Origin: JBBQHX01 sp035306065
Lineage (GTDB): Bacteria; Gemmatimonadota; Gemmatimonadetes; Gemmatimonadales; Gemmatimonadaceae
Reading direction: 5' to 3'
Length of the DNA stretch: 7,692 nt
Assembly (NCBI GenBank): GCA_035306065.1
Contig: DATGOL010000158.1
Coordinates: forward strand, 1-7,692
The notes beneath the pieces are model-generated. The model did not search any database and was not told the DNA's origin. It saw nothing but the letters and a program-made list of their open reading frames with translations. Positions 1-7,178 of this stretch are shown here, one piece after another. Both the position numbers and the translations under genes were made by a program. Within the stretch, counting starts at the first letter, position 1. Every line of letters begins with the position of its first letter.

Positions 1-1144
1 CTCGCCTGAGGAGATGCAGGGCAAACGTCTCGAGGAGTTGATGCCCGCTGAGACAGCGGCGCGCCTGCTGGAGACCGTTCGTGAGGCACTTCGCACCGGA
101 GAGCGTCAGTTCCTGCAGTACTGCCTGACAGTCGGTGACCGAGTGGTATGGTTCGACGCCACAGCGATGCCTACGGAAGAAGGCACCGTGCTCTGGGTAG
201 GTCGCGATATCACGCAGCGTCGCGCCGCGGAACTGGAGCTCCATAAGCGGGAGCGCGAGGTACTCGGCATTTTCGAGAGCGCGTTCGACGGGATGCTGGT
301 GTGCGCGCCGGACCTGCGTTGCCTGCAGGTCAATGCGCGTCTGTGTGAGTTGCTGGGAAGGTCGCGCGACGAGCTCCTGGCCTGTCGCTACTCGGATCTG
401 CTCGACGAGGATGACCTTCGTACACGGCCGCTGCGGCTGACGGAGCTTTATGCATCGGGGCGGATAGTAACCGAACGTCGTTTGAAGCAAGGAGATGGCA
501 GTACCATAGAGGCCGAGGTGGGTACCACGATGCTCGACGACGGGCGCATCCTCCTCGTTATGCGGGACATTACCGCGCGCAAGCAGGCGGAGGAAACCAT
601 CCGCTCGCTGGCGCTTACCGATGACCTCACGGGACTCTACAACCGGCGTGGATTCCTGGCGTTCGCAGAGAGGGAATGGGAGAGGGCGAGGAGGCAGCAG
701 CGAGGTGCGCTCCTCTTCACGTTCGACCTGGATGACCTGAAGCCCATCAACGACCTGCACGGCCACTCGGCCGGAGATGCCGCGCTGGTTCTGGTGGCTG
801 AGGTGCTGCGTGCCGGGTTCCGCGGCTCGGACGTGGTTGGACGACTGGGTGGTGATGAGTTTGCGGCGTTCGTGGTGCCAGGCGGCGCGACTGCAGACAG
901 CGCCGCCTCAGCCCGGCTCGTGGACACGATACCGATAATCCGGACGCGACTGGCACAACACCTGTCAGCAGCCAATGCAGAGGCTGTTTCGGCTGGGAGT
1001 CCGTTTGTGGTCGAGATGAGCGTCGGGGTTGCGCGCCTGCCGGCGGGGCCGGCAGGCGCGGCGCCGTCCCTTGCGGCGCTACTGGCAGAGGCGGATGCCC
1101 AGCTGTACCATGAAAAGAGATTTCGGAAGCAGGCTGGTTCGTGA
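1..1144 (+). CDS. PAS-PAS-GGDEF diguanylate cyclase (5' end outside window)
   Basis: Makes cyclic di-GMP from two GTP. The frame is open to the left edge, and the residues before the first ATG (position 14) read S-P-E-E, continuing a PAS domain, so the true start lies outside the window. Numbering from that ATG: the remainder of PAS1 is about 1-70, ending in GRDITQRR; PAS2 is about 80-190, ending in MRDITARK; GGDEF is about 196-370. The cyclase domain has DDLTGLYNRRGF (203-214), metal-binding D238, guanine-binding N246 and D255, and the signature GGDEF (279-283). The inhibitory I-site RGSD (270-273) sits exactly five residues before it, so the enzyme should be active and product-inhibited. 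No membrane segment is visible in this part. The PAS domains probably sense a ligand or redox state that I cannot name. A same-strand glycosyltransferase follows after 167 nt. Function call is very secure. Confidence 0.95.
   Translation, partial: SPEEMQGKRLEELMPAETAARLLETVREALRTGERQFLQYCLTVGDRVVWFDATAMPTEEGTVLWVGRDITQRRAAELELHKREREVLGIFESAFDGMLVCAPDLRCLQVNARLCELLGRSRDELLACRYSDLLDEDDLRTRPLRLTELYASGRIVTERRLKQGDGSTIEAEVGTTMLDDGRILLVMRDITARKQAEETIRSLALTDDLTGLYNRRGFLAFAEREWERARRQQRGALLFTFDLDDLKPINDLHGHSAGDAALVLVAEVLRAGFRGSDVVGRLGGDEFAAFVVPGGATADSAASARLVDTIPIIRTRLAQHLSAANAEAVSAGSPFVVEMSVGVARLPAGPAGAAPSLAALLAEADAQLYHEKRFRKQAGS
1032..1060. repeat. Perfect 13-bp intragenic inverted repeat with 3-nt loop
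   Basis: Left arm CGCGCCTGCCGGC (1032-1044), loop GGG, right arm GCCGGCAGGCGCG (1048-1060). It lies inside the cyclase gene, encoding a Pro/Ala/Gly-rich stretch (residues about 340-350) between the SVGVA strand and the last helix of the GGDEF domain, a region that varies among family members. No T-run follows, so it does not look like an intrinsic terminator. High GC and PAG codons could produce part of this by chance, but 13 matching pairs with no mismatch is notable. Confidence 0.8.
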
Positions 1145-1164
1145 CGTCCCCGCGGGCGTGACGT
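1141..1164. repeat. Direct repeat GTGACGT x2, 17-nt period
   Basis: GTGACGT occurs at 1141-1147, overlapping the cyclase stop codon, and again at 1158-1164. The 17-nt offset is not an exact number of helical turns. It could be a pair of binding half-sites or chance; only the repeat itself is certain. Confidence 0.3.
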
Positions 1165-1195
1165 TCCGTCCAGGTAGCCCGTAAAGGCTATACCA

Positions 1196-1250
1196 ATCCT
1201 GACGACCCAGCCTTGTCCGGTTGCAGCCGCCGGCCATCGCTCGTCAGGAT
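1196..1250. repeat. 10-bp perfect inverted repeat in the glycosyltransferase leader
   Basis: ATCCTGACGA (1196-1205) is exactly reverse-complementary to TCGTCAGGAT (1241-1250), with a 35-nt GC-rich spacer. A smaller hairpin, GCAAC-AGGA-GTTGC (1254-1267), follows directly. Both lie in the gap between the cyclase stop and the preferred glycosyltransferase start. There is no T-run after either one, so a classical terminator is not supported. A leader RNA structure or an end signal for the cyclase transcript are both possible. Confidence 0.5.
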
Positions 1251-1296
1251 AATGCAACAGGAGTTGCGGAGTTTCTGGAATCTATTGCAGTTGCAT

Positions 1297-1301
1297 GGAG
1301 G
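1297..1301 (+). promoter_or_regulatory. Shine-Dalgarno GGAGG of the glycosyltransferase
   Basis: GGAGG ends 10 nt before ATG 1312. The other in-frame starts, TTG 1213 and ATG 1252, lack a well-placed ribosome binding site (only AGGA two nt before 1252), so this site decides the start. Confidence 0.65.
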
Positions 1302-1311
1302 CATAACGAGT

Positions 1312-2553
1312 ATGCGCGCTGCACGTCCTACCCGGGTCCTCATTGCGTGCGATCACATTGATTACGATGGCGCGCTGCATGGAGGGGGGCGTCAACTGAT
1401 CGAGCTTGCACGCGAGTTATCCCTGCGCACCGATGTGGTTGCAACCATCTGCGTGCTGCGCGGGGAATCGAGCGTGGGCGGGGAACTGCGGGCAGCCGGC
1501 CTGCCGATTCGGTTTTTCAATGATCACCCGTTGAATCCGGTGTCGTTCTTCCGTCTCCTGCGGATCATGCGCAAGGAGCAGATAGACGTAGTGCACCTCA
1601 CTGACTACGGTGCGTCAACGCTGGGTCGGCTGGCGGCGCTTGTAATGCACAAGGCTGTAGTGGTGCAGGTGATTGCGCGTCATTCGGCAGGTGAACGCAG
1701 GCGATTCTGTTTTCCCGTCAGGCTTGCCTATCGACTGCTTGCACCGGCAACGGCGCGCGTTCTTGCTGTGAGCAACAGCGTGAGGGAATTCGCCACGAAG
1801 CAGATGGGCTTCAGGGCCGACAAGGTGGAAGTGCTCTATTCGCCGCTCCCGAGGCACTCGTTCGAGGCGCCACAGGCAGAGAAGGTGGAGGAACTTCGTG
1901 GCCGCTGCGGTATTGACGCGGCAACGCCGGTTGTCGGAGCCGTCACGCGCTTCATTCCCGCAAAGGGCATCACCTACCTGGTGAAGGCCTTTGTCAGGGT
2001 AAGGGCGGTGTATCCGACGGCAGTGCTGGTATTGCTGGGTGCGGGTCCGGAAGAGGAGCGGCTCATGGCCCAGGTGAGGGCTGCGGGGGTGGCAGGTAGT
2101 GTGACGTTTGCGGGCTACCAGCGAGATGTAGCCCTTTACGAGTCGATGTTCAGCGTGGCAGCGGTTCCGTCTCTGGAGGAGGGGTTCGGGCTGACGGCGG
2201 TGGAGGCCATGGCGCTAGGCGTTCCGGTCGTTGCTTCCGACGTAGGTGGGCTGCGGGAGGTAATTCGCCATCGGCAAACGGGTATGCTCGTTCCCCCAGC
2301 GAACCCGGAAGCACTCGCCGATGCGATCCTCGAGCTGCTCGACGACAGCCAGCTCCGGGTGAGCATCGTGACTGCGGCGCAACTGGACATACAGGAGCGA
2401 TTCTCGCTGGATCGTTATGCGGCACGTGTCACGGGGATCTATCACAACCTTGCCAGGAAGTCCGTTGCTCCACTGGCGGTTCCCATTCCGGAGCACACCG
2501 TGCACCTCACACCGGAACACAAGATTGTGGCAGTCAGGCAACGAAAGCGCTGA
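1312..2553 (+). CDS. GT4-type (GT-B fold) glycosyltransferase
   Basis: A 413-residue retaining glycosyltransferase of the GT4 / 'glycosyl transferases group 1' type, likely cytosolic, transferring sugar from a nucleotide donor to a glycan, lipid or small acceptor. The N-terminal Rossmann half opens with RVLIACDHIDYDG and a glycine loop HGGGR (23-27). The C-terminal half has the phosphate-contacting R213 and K218 (in TRFIPAKG), LLGAGPEEERL, and the EX7E pair E290 and E298 within LEEGFGLTAVEAM, followed by GVPVVASDVGGLREV. Length is normal for the family. The last 25 or so residues are a basic tail outside the fold. ATG 1312 is chosen for its GGAGG; starts at 1252 or 1213 would add 20 or 33 residues that look unlike the family start. 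Donor and acceptor cannot be read from sequence. The upstream same-strand cyclase suggests, without proof, a role in exopolysaccharide or another surface glycan. Confidence 0.9.
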   Translation: MRAARPTRVLIACDHIDYDGALHGGGRQLIELARELSLRTDVVATICVLRGESSVGGELRAAGLPIRFFNDHPLNPVSFFRLLRIMRKEQIDVVHLTDYGASTLGRLAALVMHKAVVVQVIARHSAGERRRFCFPVRLAYRLLAPATARVLAVSNSVREFATKQMGFRADKVEVLYSPLPRHSFEAPQAEKVEELRGRCGIDAATPVVGAVTRFIPAKGITYLVKAFVRVRAVYPTAVLVLLGAGPEEERLMAQVRAAGVAGSVTFAGYQRDVALYESMFSVAAVPSLEEGFGLTAVEAMALGVPVVASDVGGLREVIRHRQTGMLVPPANPEALADAILELLDDSQLRVSIVTAAQLDIQERFSLDRYAARVTGIYHNLARKSVAPLAVPIPEHTVHLTPEHKIVAVRQRKR

Positions 2554-2578
2554 TCCGGCTGCCGTGTCGCTGTCGCTC

Positions 2579-2642
2579 AGGGCCTCGATGCAACACCAGA
2601 ACCGCAGTGCAGGCAAAGCGGCGATGGTTGCTCCGAGGCCCT
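2579..2642. terminator. Convergent-gene dyad, probable bidirectional terminator
   Basis: AGGGCCTCG (2579-2587) pairs perfectly with CGAGGCCCT (2634-2642). Nested inside are GCAAC/GTTGC (2590-2594 with 2627-2631) and CCGC/GCGG (2602-2605 with 2618-2621). It fills the gap between the glycosyltransferase stop (2553) and the kinase stop (2647), with a short T-rich tail (TTGTTTC) on the + side. On the - side there is no T-run, so termination of the kinase transcript there is less certain. Confidence 0.5.
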
Positions 2643-2646
2643 TGTT

Positions 2647-4905
2647 TCAGGCGCGGCTAGTGATTCCACGGGCATCCGGCTGCTCGAACACCGCCTCCTG
2701 CGATTCGGGTGTCAGCACCTGGGCACCTGTGCCGGGCACCGCGCGCGGGAAGTAGATGTCAAACGTGGTACCGTGCCCCGGCGCAGTATCCACGCCCACA
2801 AAACCATTCGCCTGCTTGGTGATCCCGTAAACCGTAGCCAGGCCGAGGCCGGTGCCCAGCCCCTCTCCCTTCGTTGTGAAGAAGGGTTCGAAGATGCGGT
2901 CCAGGTGCGAGGTGTCTATGCCGATGCCACTGTCCTGAACGCGCAAACGCACGTAATCGCCTGCCGGCATGGACTCCAGGTCTCCGGCAATTCCCACCGG
3001 TGGCGGCCCCGTGCTGATCACCGCCTGGCTGAGGTGAACGTGAAGTCGGCCGCCGTCAGGCATGGCATCGCGCGCGTTCAACGCGAGGTTCAGAACTATC
3101 TGCTCGATCTGTGAAGGGTCGGCGAGAATCATCCACGGATGGCATTCGAACGCCAGCTCCAGCGCCACCGAGCCGCCCAGCAGGCGCCGGAGCATTCGAT
3201 CCATGCCGCTCACAATCTCGCCTGCATCCAGTTCGCGAGGTGCCACCATCTGCCGCCGCGCAAACGCGAGCAGCTGCCTGGTGAGTTCTGCAGAGCGTCT
3301 TGCAGCGCGCTGGATCTCCTGTACGTCCTGAACGTCAACGCGGCCGCGAGCTGCACTCTGCTCAACGAGATCGGCGTAGCCCAGTATTGCCGTGAGCATG
3401 TTGTTGAAGTCGTGGGCAATACCGCCGGCAAGCCGCCCTACGGCCTCGAGCTTCTCGGCCTGCGCCAGGCGCCCTTCGAGCAGCCGACGCCTCGTGACGT
3501 CTCGTGCGGCAATCACGAAGCCACCGATGTCCGGATCGTCCGCCTGGTCGGTGACAACGAGCTCTACCCAGTGCGCCGGGATGCCGGCGCTCCGAACCAC
3601 CGCGGCGGCGCGCCTGCCCTCAGTGCGCTGCACGTGATGCAGAAGCGTGTCCACGGCCTGGCGATCTTCCGGAGACACCAGTTGCAGCACGGACGTGCCG
3701 AGCACGTTCGAGTCATCCATGCCGAACACGCTGGCCAGTGCCGGGCTGTGATAGATGAGCCGATCGTCAGGCCGAACGATCAGGAGAGCATCCGAAGACC
3801 GGCGTACCAGCGAACGGAAGCGCGCGTCCTGCTTTCGCTGGCGGTCGAGCAGGCGCTGGTTCTCGTGAAGCACCGAGAAAAGGCGCGCAATCACGAGAAG
3901 CATCACCAGCACCAGTCCGTAAAGCAGGAACTGGCTGGCATCGTCTGCATGGTTACGTGCATCTCCGAGCAGTGCCAGCGCTACCAGTGCACCCGAAATG
4001 GCGGGCACGAGGCTGTAGCCCGGGTGCCGCACGTTCTCCTTGTTATAGGCATCCACCAGCACGGGTGACACGACGTCCACCATTGCCCCCGCCGTGAGAA
4101 TCCACATGGCGGTTGCCCACAGCCCCGCGTTCAGCCCCTGAATGGAAAGCCCCGGTAGCCAGGAACTCAGGTCTGCCAGCGAACTCGTGGCTATCGCTGC
4201 AAGCACCAGCGCCAAAGCGGTATCAATCCGCCGTGCGTGACGATCCAGAATCAGCCAGGTGCCCGCGAGAAGTACCGCCAGCGCACCAACGGGAATCAGG
4301 ACGAAGTAGAGGGCGTTGGCGGTCTCGCCCGTCATTAGTCCGTCTGCGGTTCGCCGCAGGTACACGAACCCGGCGAATGCCACCGTTGCACCGACCACGA
4401 TGGCGAGGTCGAGGGCACGAACGGAGCGGGAGTGTCTGCCGAGTTGCCTTGTGAACGCGACAATGGCAGCGACGGCCGCCGGATAGGCGGCAAACGCAAT
4501 GAGCTCGTTCAGCAGGTAGGAAAACGAGCCAGAGTTCAACTGGGGCCGCGTTAGAGCGCCGGCGGCTATCGCTGCGGGTACCACGAGGGCATAGGCAATG
4601 AGAGCCGTCCACGCCAGCGCTCGTCGCTTCTGCTCCGAGTTCCTGGGAGCCTCGCTCGCAGTCCTAAGGTTGGTTCTCGCCGCCAGAATCGCCGATAGTG
4701 CTGCGATGCTGTACACGCCGAGGTACGCAGCGAGGGTCCACCAGTTTTCCTTCACGCTCGAGCCGAGCGCGGTAGTGCTGATGACGACGGCCAGGAGCAG
4801 CGTGGAGAGGACGAACAGCCATCTGGCCACCAGGCTGGAGTTTCTGCTGGGGGGCCGCGGGCTCTGAACGGCTGCCGTGGGCGAGGCGGGGGACGTTCGC
4901 TGCAT
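2647..4905 (-). CDS. Multi-pass membrane PAS sensor histidine kinase
   Basis: An inner-membrane two-component kinase that autophosphorylates a histidine and passes phosphate to a separate response regulator. From ATG 4905 it is 752 residues. About ten hydrophobic segments fill residues 28-343, then comes a coiled linker, a PAS domain (about 362-472, ending in AARDVTRRRLLE), HisKA with H498 in LAGGIAHDFNN, and HATPase with the N box around N610 (NLALNARDAM), G1 DSGIGI (658-663), F box FEPFFTTK (672-679) and G2 GLGTGLGLATVYGI (682-695). All catalytic boxes are intact. The C terminus stops about 30 residues after the ATPase; there is no receiver domain and no regulator gene beside it. I do not recognise the membrane sensor. 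An in-frame GTG at 4974 would add 23 residues; neither start has a clear Shine-Dalgarno, and ATG is preferred because a dyad lies just upstream of it. Confidence 0.92.
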   Translation of the reverse strand: MQRTSPASPTAAVQSPRPPSRNSSLVARWLFVLSTLLLAVVISTTALGSSVKENWWTLAAYLGVYSIAALSAILAARTNLRTASEAPRNSEQKRRALAWTALIAYALVVPAAIAAGALTRPQLNSGSFSYLLNELIAFAAYPAAVAAIVAFTRQLGRHSRSVRALDLAIVVGATVAFAGFVYLRRTADGLMTGETANALYFVLIPVGALAVLLAGTWLILDRHARRIDTALALVLAAIATSSLADLSSWLPGLSIQGLNAGLWATAMWILTAGAMVDVVSPVLVDAYNKENVRHPGYSLVPAISGALVALALLGDARNHADDASQFLLYGLVLVMLLVIARLFSVLHENQRLLDRQRKQDARFRSLVRRSSDALLIVRPDDRLIYHSPALASVFGMDDSNVLGTSVLQLVSPEDRQAVDTLLHHVQRTEGRRAAAVVRSAGIPAHWVELVVTDQADDPDIGGFVIAARDVTRRRLLEGRLAQAEKLEAVGRLAGGIAHDFNNMLTAILGYADLVEQSAARGRVDVQDVQEIQRAARRSAELTRQLLAFARRQMVAPRELDAGEIVSGMDRMLRRLLGGSVALELAFECHPWMILADPSQIEQIVLNLALNARDAMPDGGRLHVHLSQAVISTGPPPVGIAGDLESMPAGDYVRLRVQDSGIGIDTSHLDRIFEPFFTTKGEGLGTGLGLATVYGITKQANGFVGVDTAPGHGTTFDIYFPRAVPGTGAQVLTPESQEAVFEQPDARGITSRA

Positions 4906-4923
4906 CCGCACAACTTGCAGCAA

Positions 4924-4946
4924 GGCACTGTCAGAAGGCCAGTGCC
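4924..4946. promoter_or_regulatory. Operator-like dyad GGCACTG-N9-CAGTGCC before the kinase
   Basis: Two perfect 7-nt arms (4924-4930 and 4940-4946) are separated by 9 nt. The centre is about 30 nt upstream of the kinase ATG at 4905, a usual place for a regulator to overlap a promoter. If translation really starts at GTG 4974 the dyad would be inside coding sequence. It could also form an RNA hairpin in the kinase leader. Confidence 0.4.
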
Positions 4947-5042
4947 AATGCCTCGATGGAGTGGATTGCGGCACGTGTCAGTTAGCCCCAATGCCCGTGC
5001 GGGGTGTAGATTGGAGGCGATGCCGGCCGGAGCCCGACCGGC

Positions 5043-5063
5043 ACTCACCTGCCGAACTCACCT
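5043..5063. repeat. Direct repeat ACTCACCT x2 in the kinase-fbaB divergent region
   Basis: ACTCACCT at 5043-5050 and again at 5056-5063, a 13-nt period, 61-81 nt before the fbaB start. A TGCCGG/CCGGCA dyad (5021-5026 with 5038-5043) abuts it on the left. Possible binding half-sites; no promoter with both -35 and -10 elements is convincing in this 218-nt region. Confidence 0.35.
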
Positions 5064-5113
5064 ACGATCAAACCGCGATCCGGCGTGCTGCTCACCGGGT
5101 CGCCCAGCTTCGC

Positions 5114-5119
5114 AGAGGA
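5114..5119 (+). promoter_or_regulatory. Shine-Dalgarno AGAGGA of fbaB
   Basis: The purine-rich AGAGGA ends 4 nt before ATG 5124. The spacing is slightly short, but it fits the start expected from alignment with other FbaB proteins. Confidence 0.55.
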
Positions 5120-5123
5120 CTAA

Positions 5124-6191
<1,068 letters not shown>

Positions 6192-6229
6192 CGGGAGCGT
6201 GCGGTGAGTCATGACCTGGTTAAGGGTTT

Positions 6230-6257
6230 GTTAAATTCACCGTCATGAATTCGTAAC
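6230..6257. promoter_or_regulatory. AT-rich imperfect palindrome upstream of the tonB promoter
   Basis: AATTCA (6234-6239) and TGAATT (6246-6251) flank CCGTCA, and outer arms GTTA (6230-6233) and TAAC (6254-6257) add pairing with a 2-nt bulge on the right. It is distinctly AT-rich against its surroundings and lies just upstream of a TTGACA. It could be an operator or activator site, or act as an UP-like element. It also lies downstream of the fbaB stop, but it has no terminator features. Confidence 0.4.
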
Positions 6258-6261
6258 GCCA

Positions 6262-6291
6262 TTGACAGCGGCGTTTCATCGCGCGTAAAGC
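6262..6291 (+). promoter_or_regulatory. Candidate sigma-70 type promoter of the TonB gene
   Basis: Exact -35 consensus TTGACA at 6262-6267, then an 18-nt spacer and TAAAGC (6286-6291) as a weak -10 matching the consensus at positions 1, 2 and 4. Transcription from here would begin near 6298 and include the whole downstream hairpin in the leader. The -10 is poor, so confidence is moderate. Confidence 0.4.
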
Positions 6292-6318
6292 CGGCCGCAA
6301 GGTAGGCAACGCATGATG

Positions 6319-6355
6319 TGAGAGGGTTCGCAGCCTGGTGCTGTGGGCCCTCTCA
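6319..6355 (+). promoter_or_regulatory. 16-bp leader hairpin immediately before the tonB Shine-Dalgarno
   Basis: TGAGAGGGTTCGCAGC (6319-6334), loop CTGGT, and GCTGTGGGCCCTCTCA (6340-6355) form 16 uninterrupted pairs in + strand RNA, three of them G-U wobbles (6327-6347, 6328-6346, 6330-6344). On the other strand those three become A-C mismatches, so the structure favours the tonB transcript. It ends 5 nt before AGGAGG and no T-run follows, arguing against an intrinsic terminator. CCTCT (6349-6353) in the 3' arm could alternatively pair with GGAGG (6362-6366). Confidence 0.7.
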
Positions 6356-6360
6356 TTATC

Positions 6361-6366
6361 AGGAGG
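6361..6366 (+). promoter_or_regulatory. Strong Shine-Dalgarno AGGAGG of the TonB gene
   Basis: AGGAGG ends 6 nt before ATG 6373, the best ribosome binding site in the window. It rules out an in-frame GTG at 6343, which lies inside the hairpin and has no site of its own. Confidence 0.85.
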
Positions 6367-6372
6367 TGCGCG

Positions 6373-7083
6373 ATGTTTGCTCGACTCGTGGAATCGGGAC
6401 GTCGCCCGCGACGTTCGGGGAGTGGAACCGTGATGAGTGTGCTGTTCCACTTCGTGCTTGTGAGCGCTGCAGTGGTTGGTACTACCCGGGGTGAGCCGGT
6501 GCTGCCGGCAGAGCCGGCGGACAGGATTGCCTACGTGGCTCCGCCAGCCCCGTCGAATCCGGAACCTGCTGCAGCTGTCCGCGGCTCGTCCGGCAGTGGC
6601 GCGCGACCGGTAGCGGCACCGCCGGTAGTGTTCTCGCCGGACCAGCTGGACATACCGGTAGTAGTGGGCGCGCCGATCCCGGGCCCGGTGATACCTAACG
6701 TGGGGCCTGACATGGACGCTCTCTACGACGCGCTACTCACCGGCACTGCAGTGGGCGGTGGCGGTACAGGAGCGGTAAGTGACGCCGCGTGGAACGCTGT
6801 GATGGTTGAGGAAGTGGCTGTTCCGAGCGACAGGAATCCGGCACCGCCCTACCCGGCAATGGAGAGATCGGCGGGCATTACGGGCGAAGTGATTGCGCGG
6901 TTCGTGGTGGATACAAGCGGCCGGGTGGAAGCGGGCAGCGAGGAACTGCTGTCAGTAACTACAGCCTCGTTCGGCCGCTCGGTGCTGCAGGTTCTGCCTC
7001 GCTACCGCTTCACTCCAGCGCGAGTGCGGGGACGCGCCGTGAGGCAGCTCGTGGAACAGCGGTTCGTGTTCCGGCTGGATTGA
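6373..7083 (+). CDS. TonB-family energy transducer
   Basis: A 236-residue protein predicted to be anchored in the inner membrane and to carry proton-motive energy from an ExbB/ExbD motor to outer-membrane TonB-dependent receptors. A basic N terminus (RRPRR, 10-14) precedes one membrane segment (about 19-37) containing S22-x3-H26, the same spacing as the Ser/His pair of the E. coli TonB anchor. Residues about 40-148 form a periplasmic linker rich in Pro, Ala and Gly with a GGGG run (128-131). The C-terminal TonB domain (about 150-236) shows PYPAMERSAGITGEV, FVVDTSGRV, YRFTPARVRGRAV and a final QRFVFRLD. The linker lacks the long Pro-Lys/Pro-Glu repeats of E. coli TonB. No exbB or exbD is in the window, so the motor must be encoded elsewhere. 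Its leader has a candidate promoter and hairpin. The MFARLVESGRR start resembles Gemmatimonadota TonB proteins as I remember them, which is weak taxonomic evidence. Confidence 0.9.
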   Translation: MFARLVESGRRPRRSGSGTVMSVLFHFVLVSAAVVGTTRGEPVLPAEPADRIAYVAPPAPSNPEPAAAVRGSSGSGARPVAAPPVVFSPDQLDIPVVVGAPIPGPVIPNVGPDMDALYDALLTGTAVGGGGTGAVSDAAWNAVMVEEVAVPSDRNPAPPYPAMERSAGITGEVIARFVVDTSGRVEAGSEELLSVTTASFGRSVLQVLPRYRFTPARVRGRAVRQLVEQRFVFRLD

Positions 7084-7178
7084 GCGGGCACATGCGGTGG
7101 ACTTCGTCGGGGCGGTCGCGATGGTGGCATCAGCGAGTGAACTGCCCGGGACGGTGTGCTCGATGCCTGGCGGGTGTG

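Noticed and set aside
1213..1311. TTG 1213 or ATG 1252 as the start of the first glycosyltransferase
   Set aside because: Neither has a well-spaced Shine-Dalgarno, the extra residues do not resemble the family, and ATG 1312 follows GGAGG and precedes the first Rossmann strand directly.
3139..4068. A 309-codon open frame on the + strand opposite the histidine kinase
   Set aside because: Also in codon register with the kinase and explained the same way; the product is His/Gln/Arg-rich with no domain, and it runs opposite the conserved HisKA, PAS and membrane regions.
4931..4948. Sigma-54 promoter before the kinase, from TTGGCAC on the - strand
   Set aside because: The -24 element is good, but the required GC at -12 is missing (TTCT at the right distance), so the match is better explained as one arm of the dyad.
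6343..6372. GTG 6343 as the start of the TonB gene
   Set aside because: It lies inside the leader hairpin without a ribosome binding site, while ATG 6373 has AGGAGG at 6-nt spacing and gives the expected basic N terminus before the membrane anchor.
7084..7178. Terminator between the TonB gene and the partial glycosyltransferase
   Set aside because: Only a weak 6-bp GGCATC/GATGCC pair (7126-7131 with 7162-7167) and no T-run on either strand; not enough to call.
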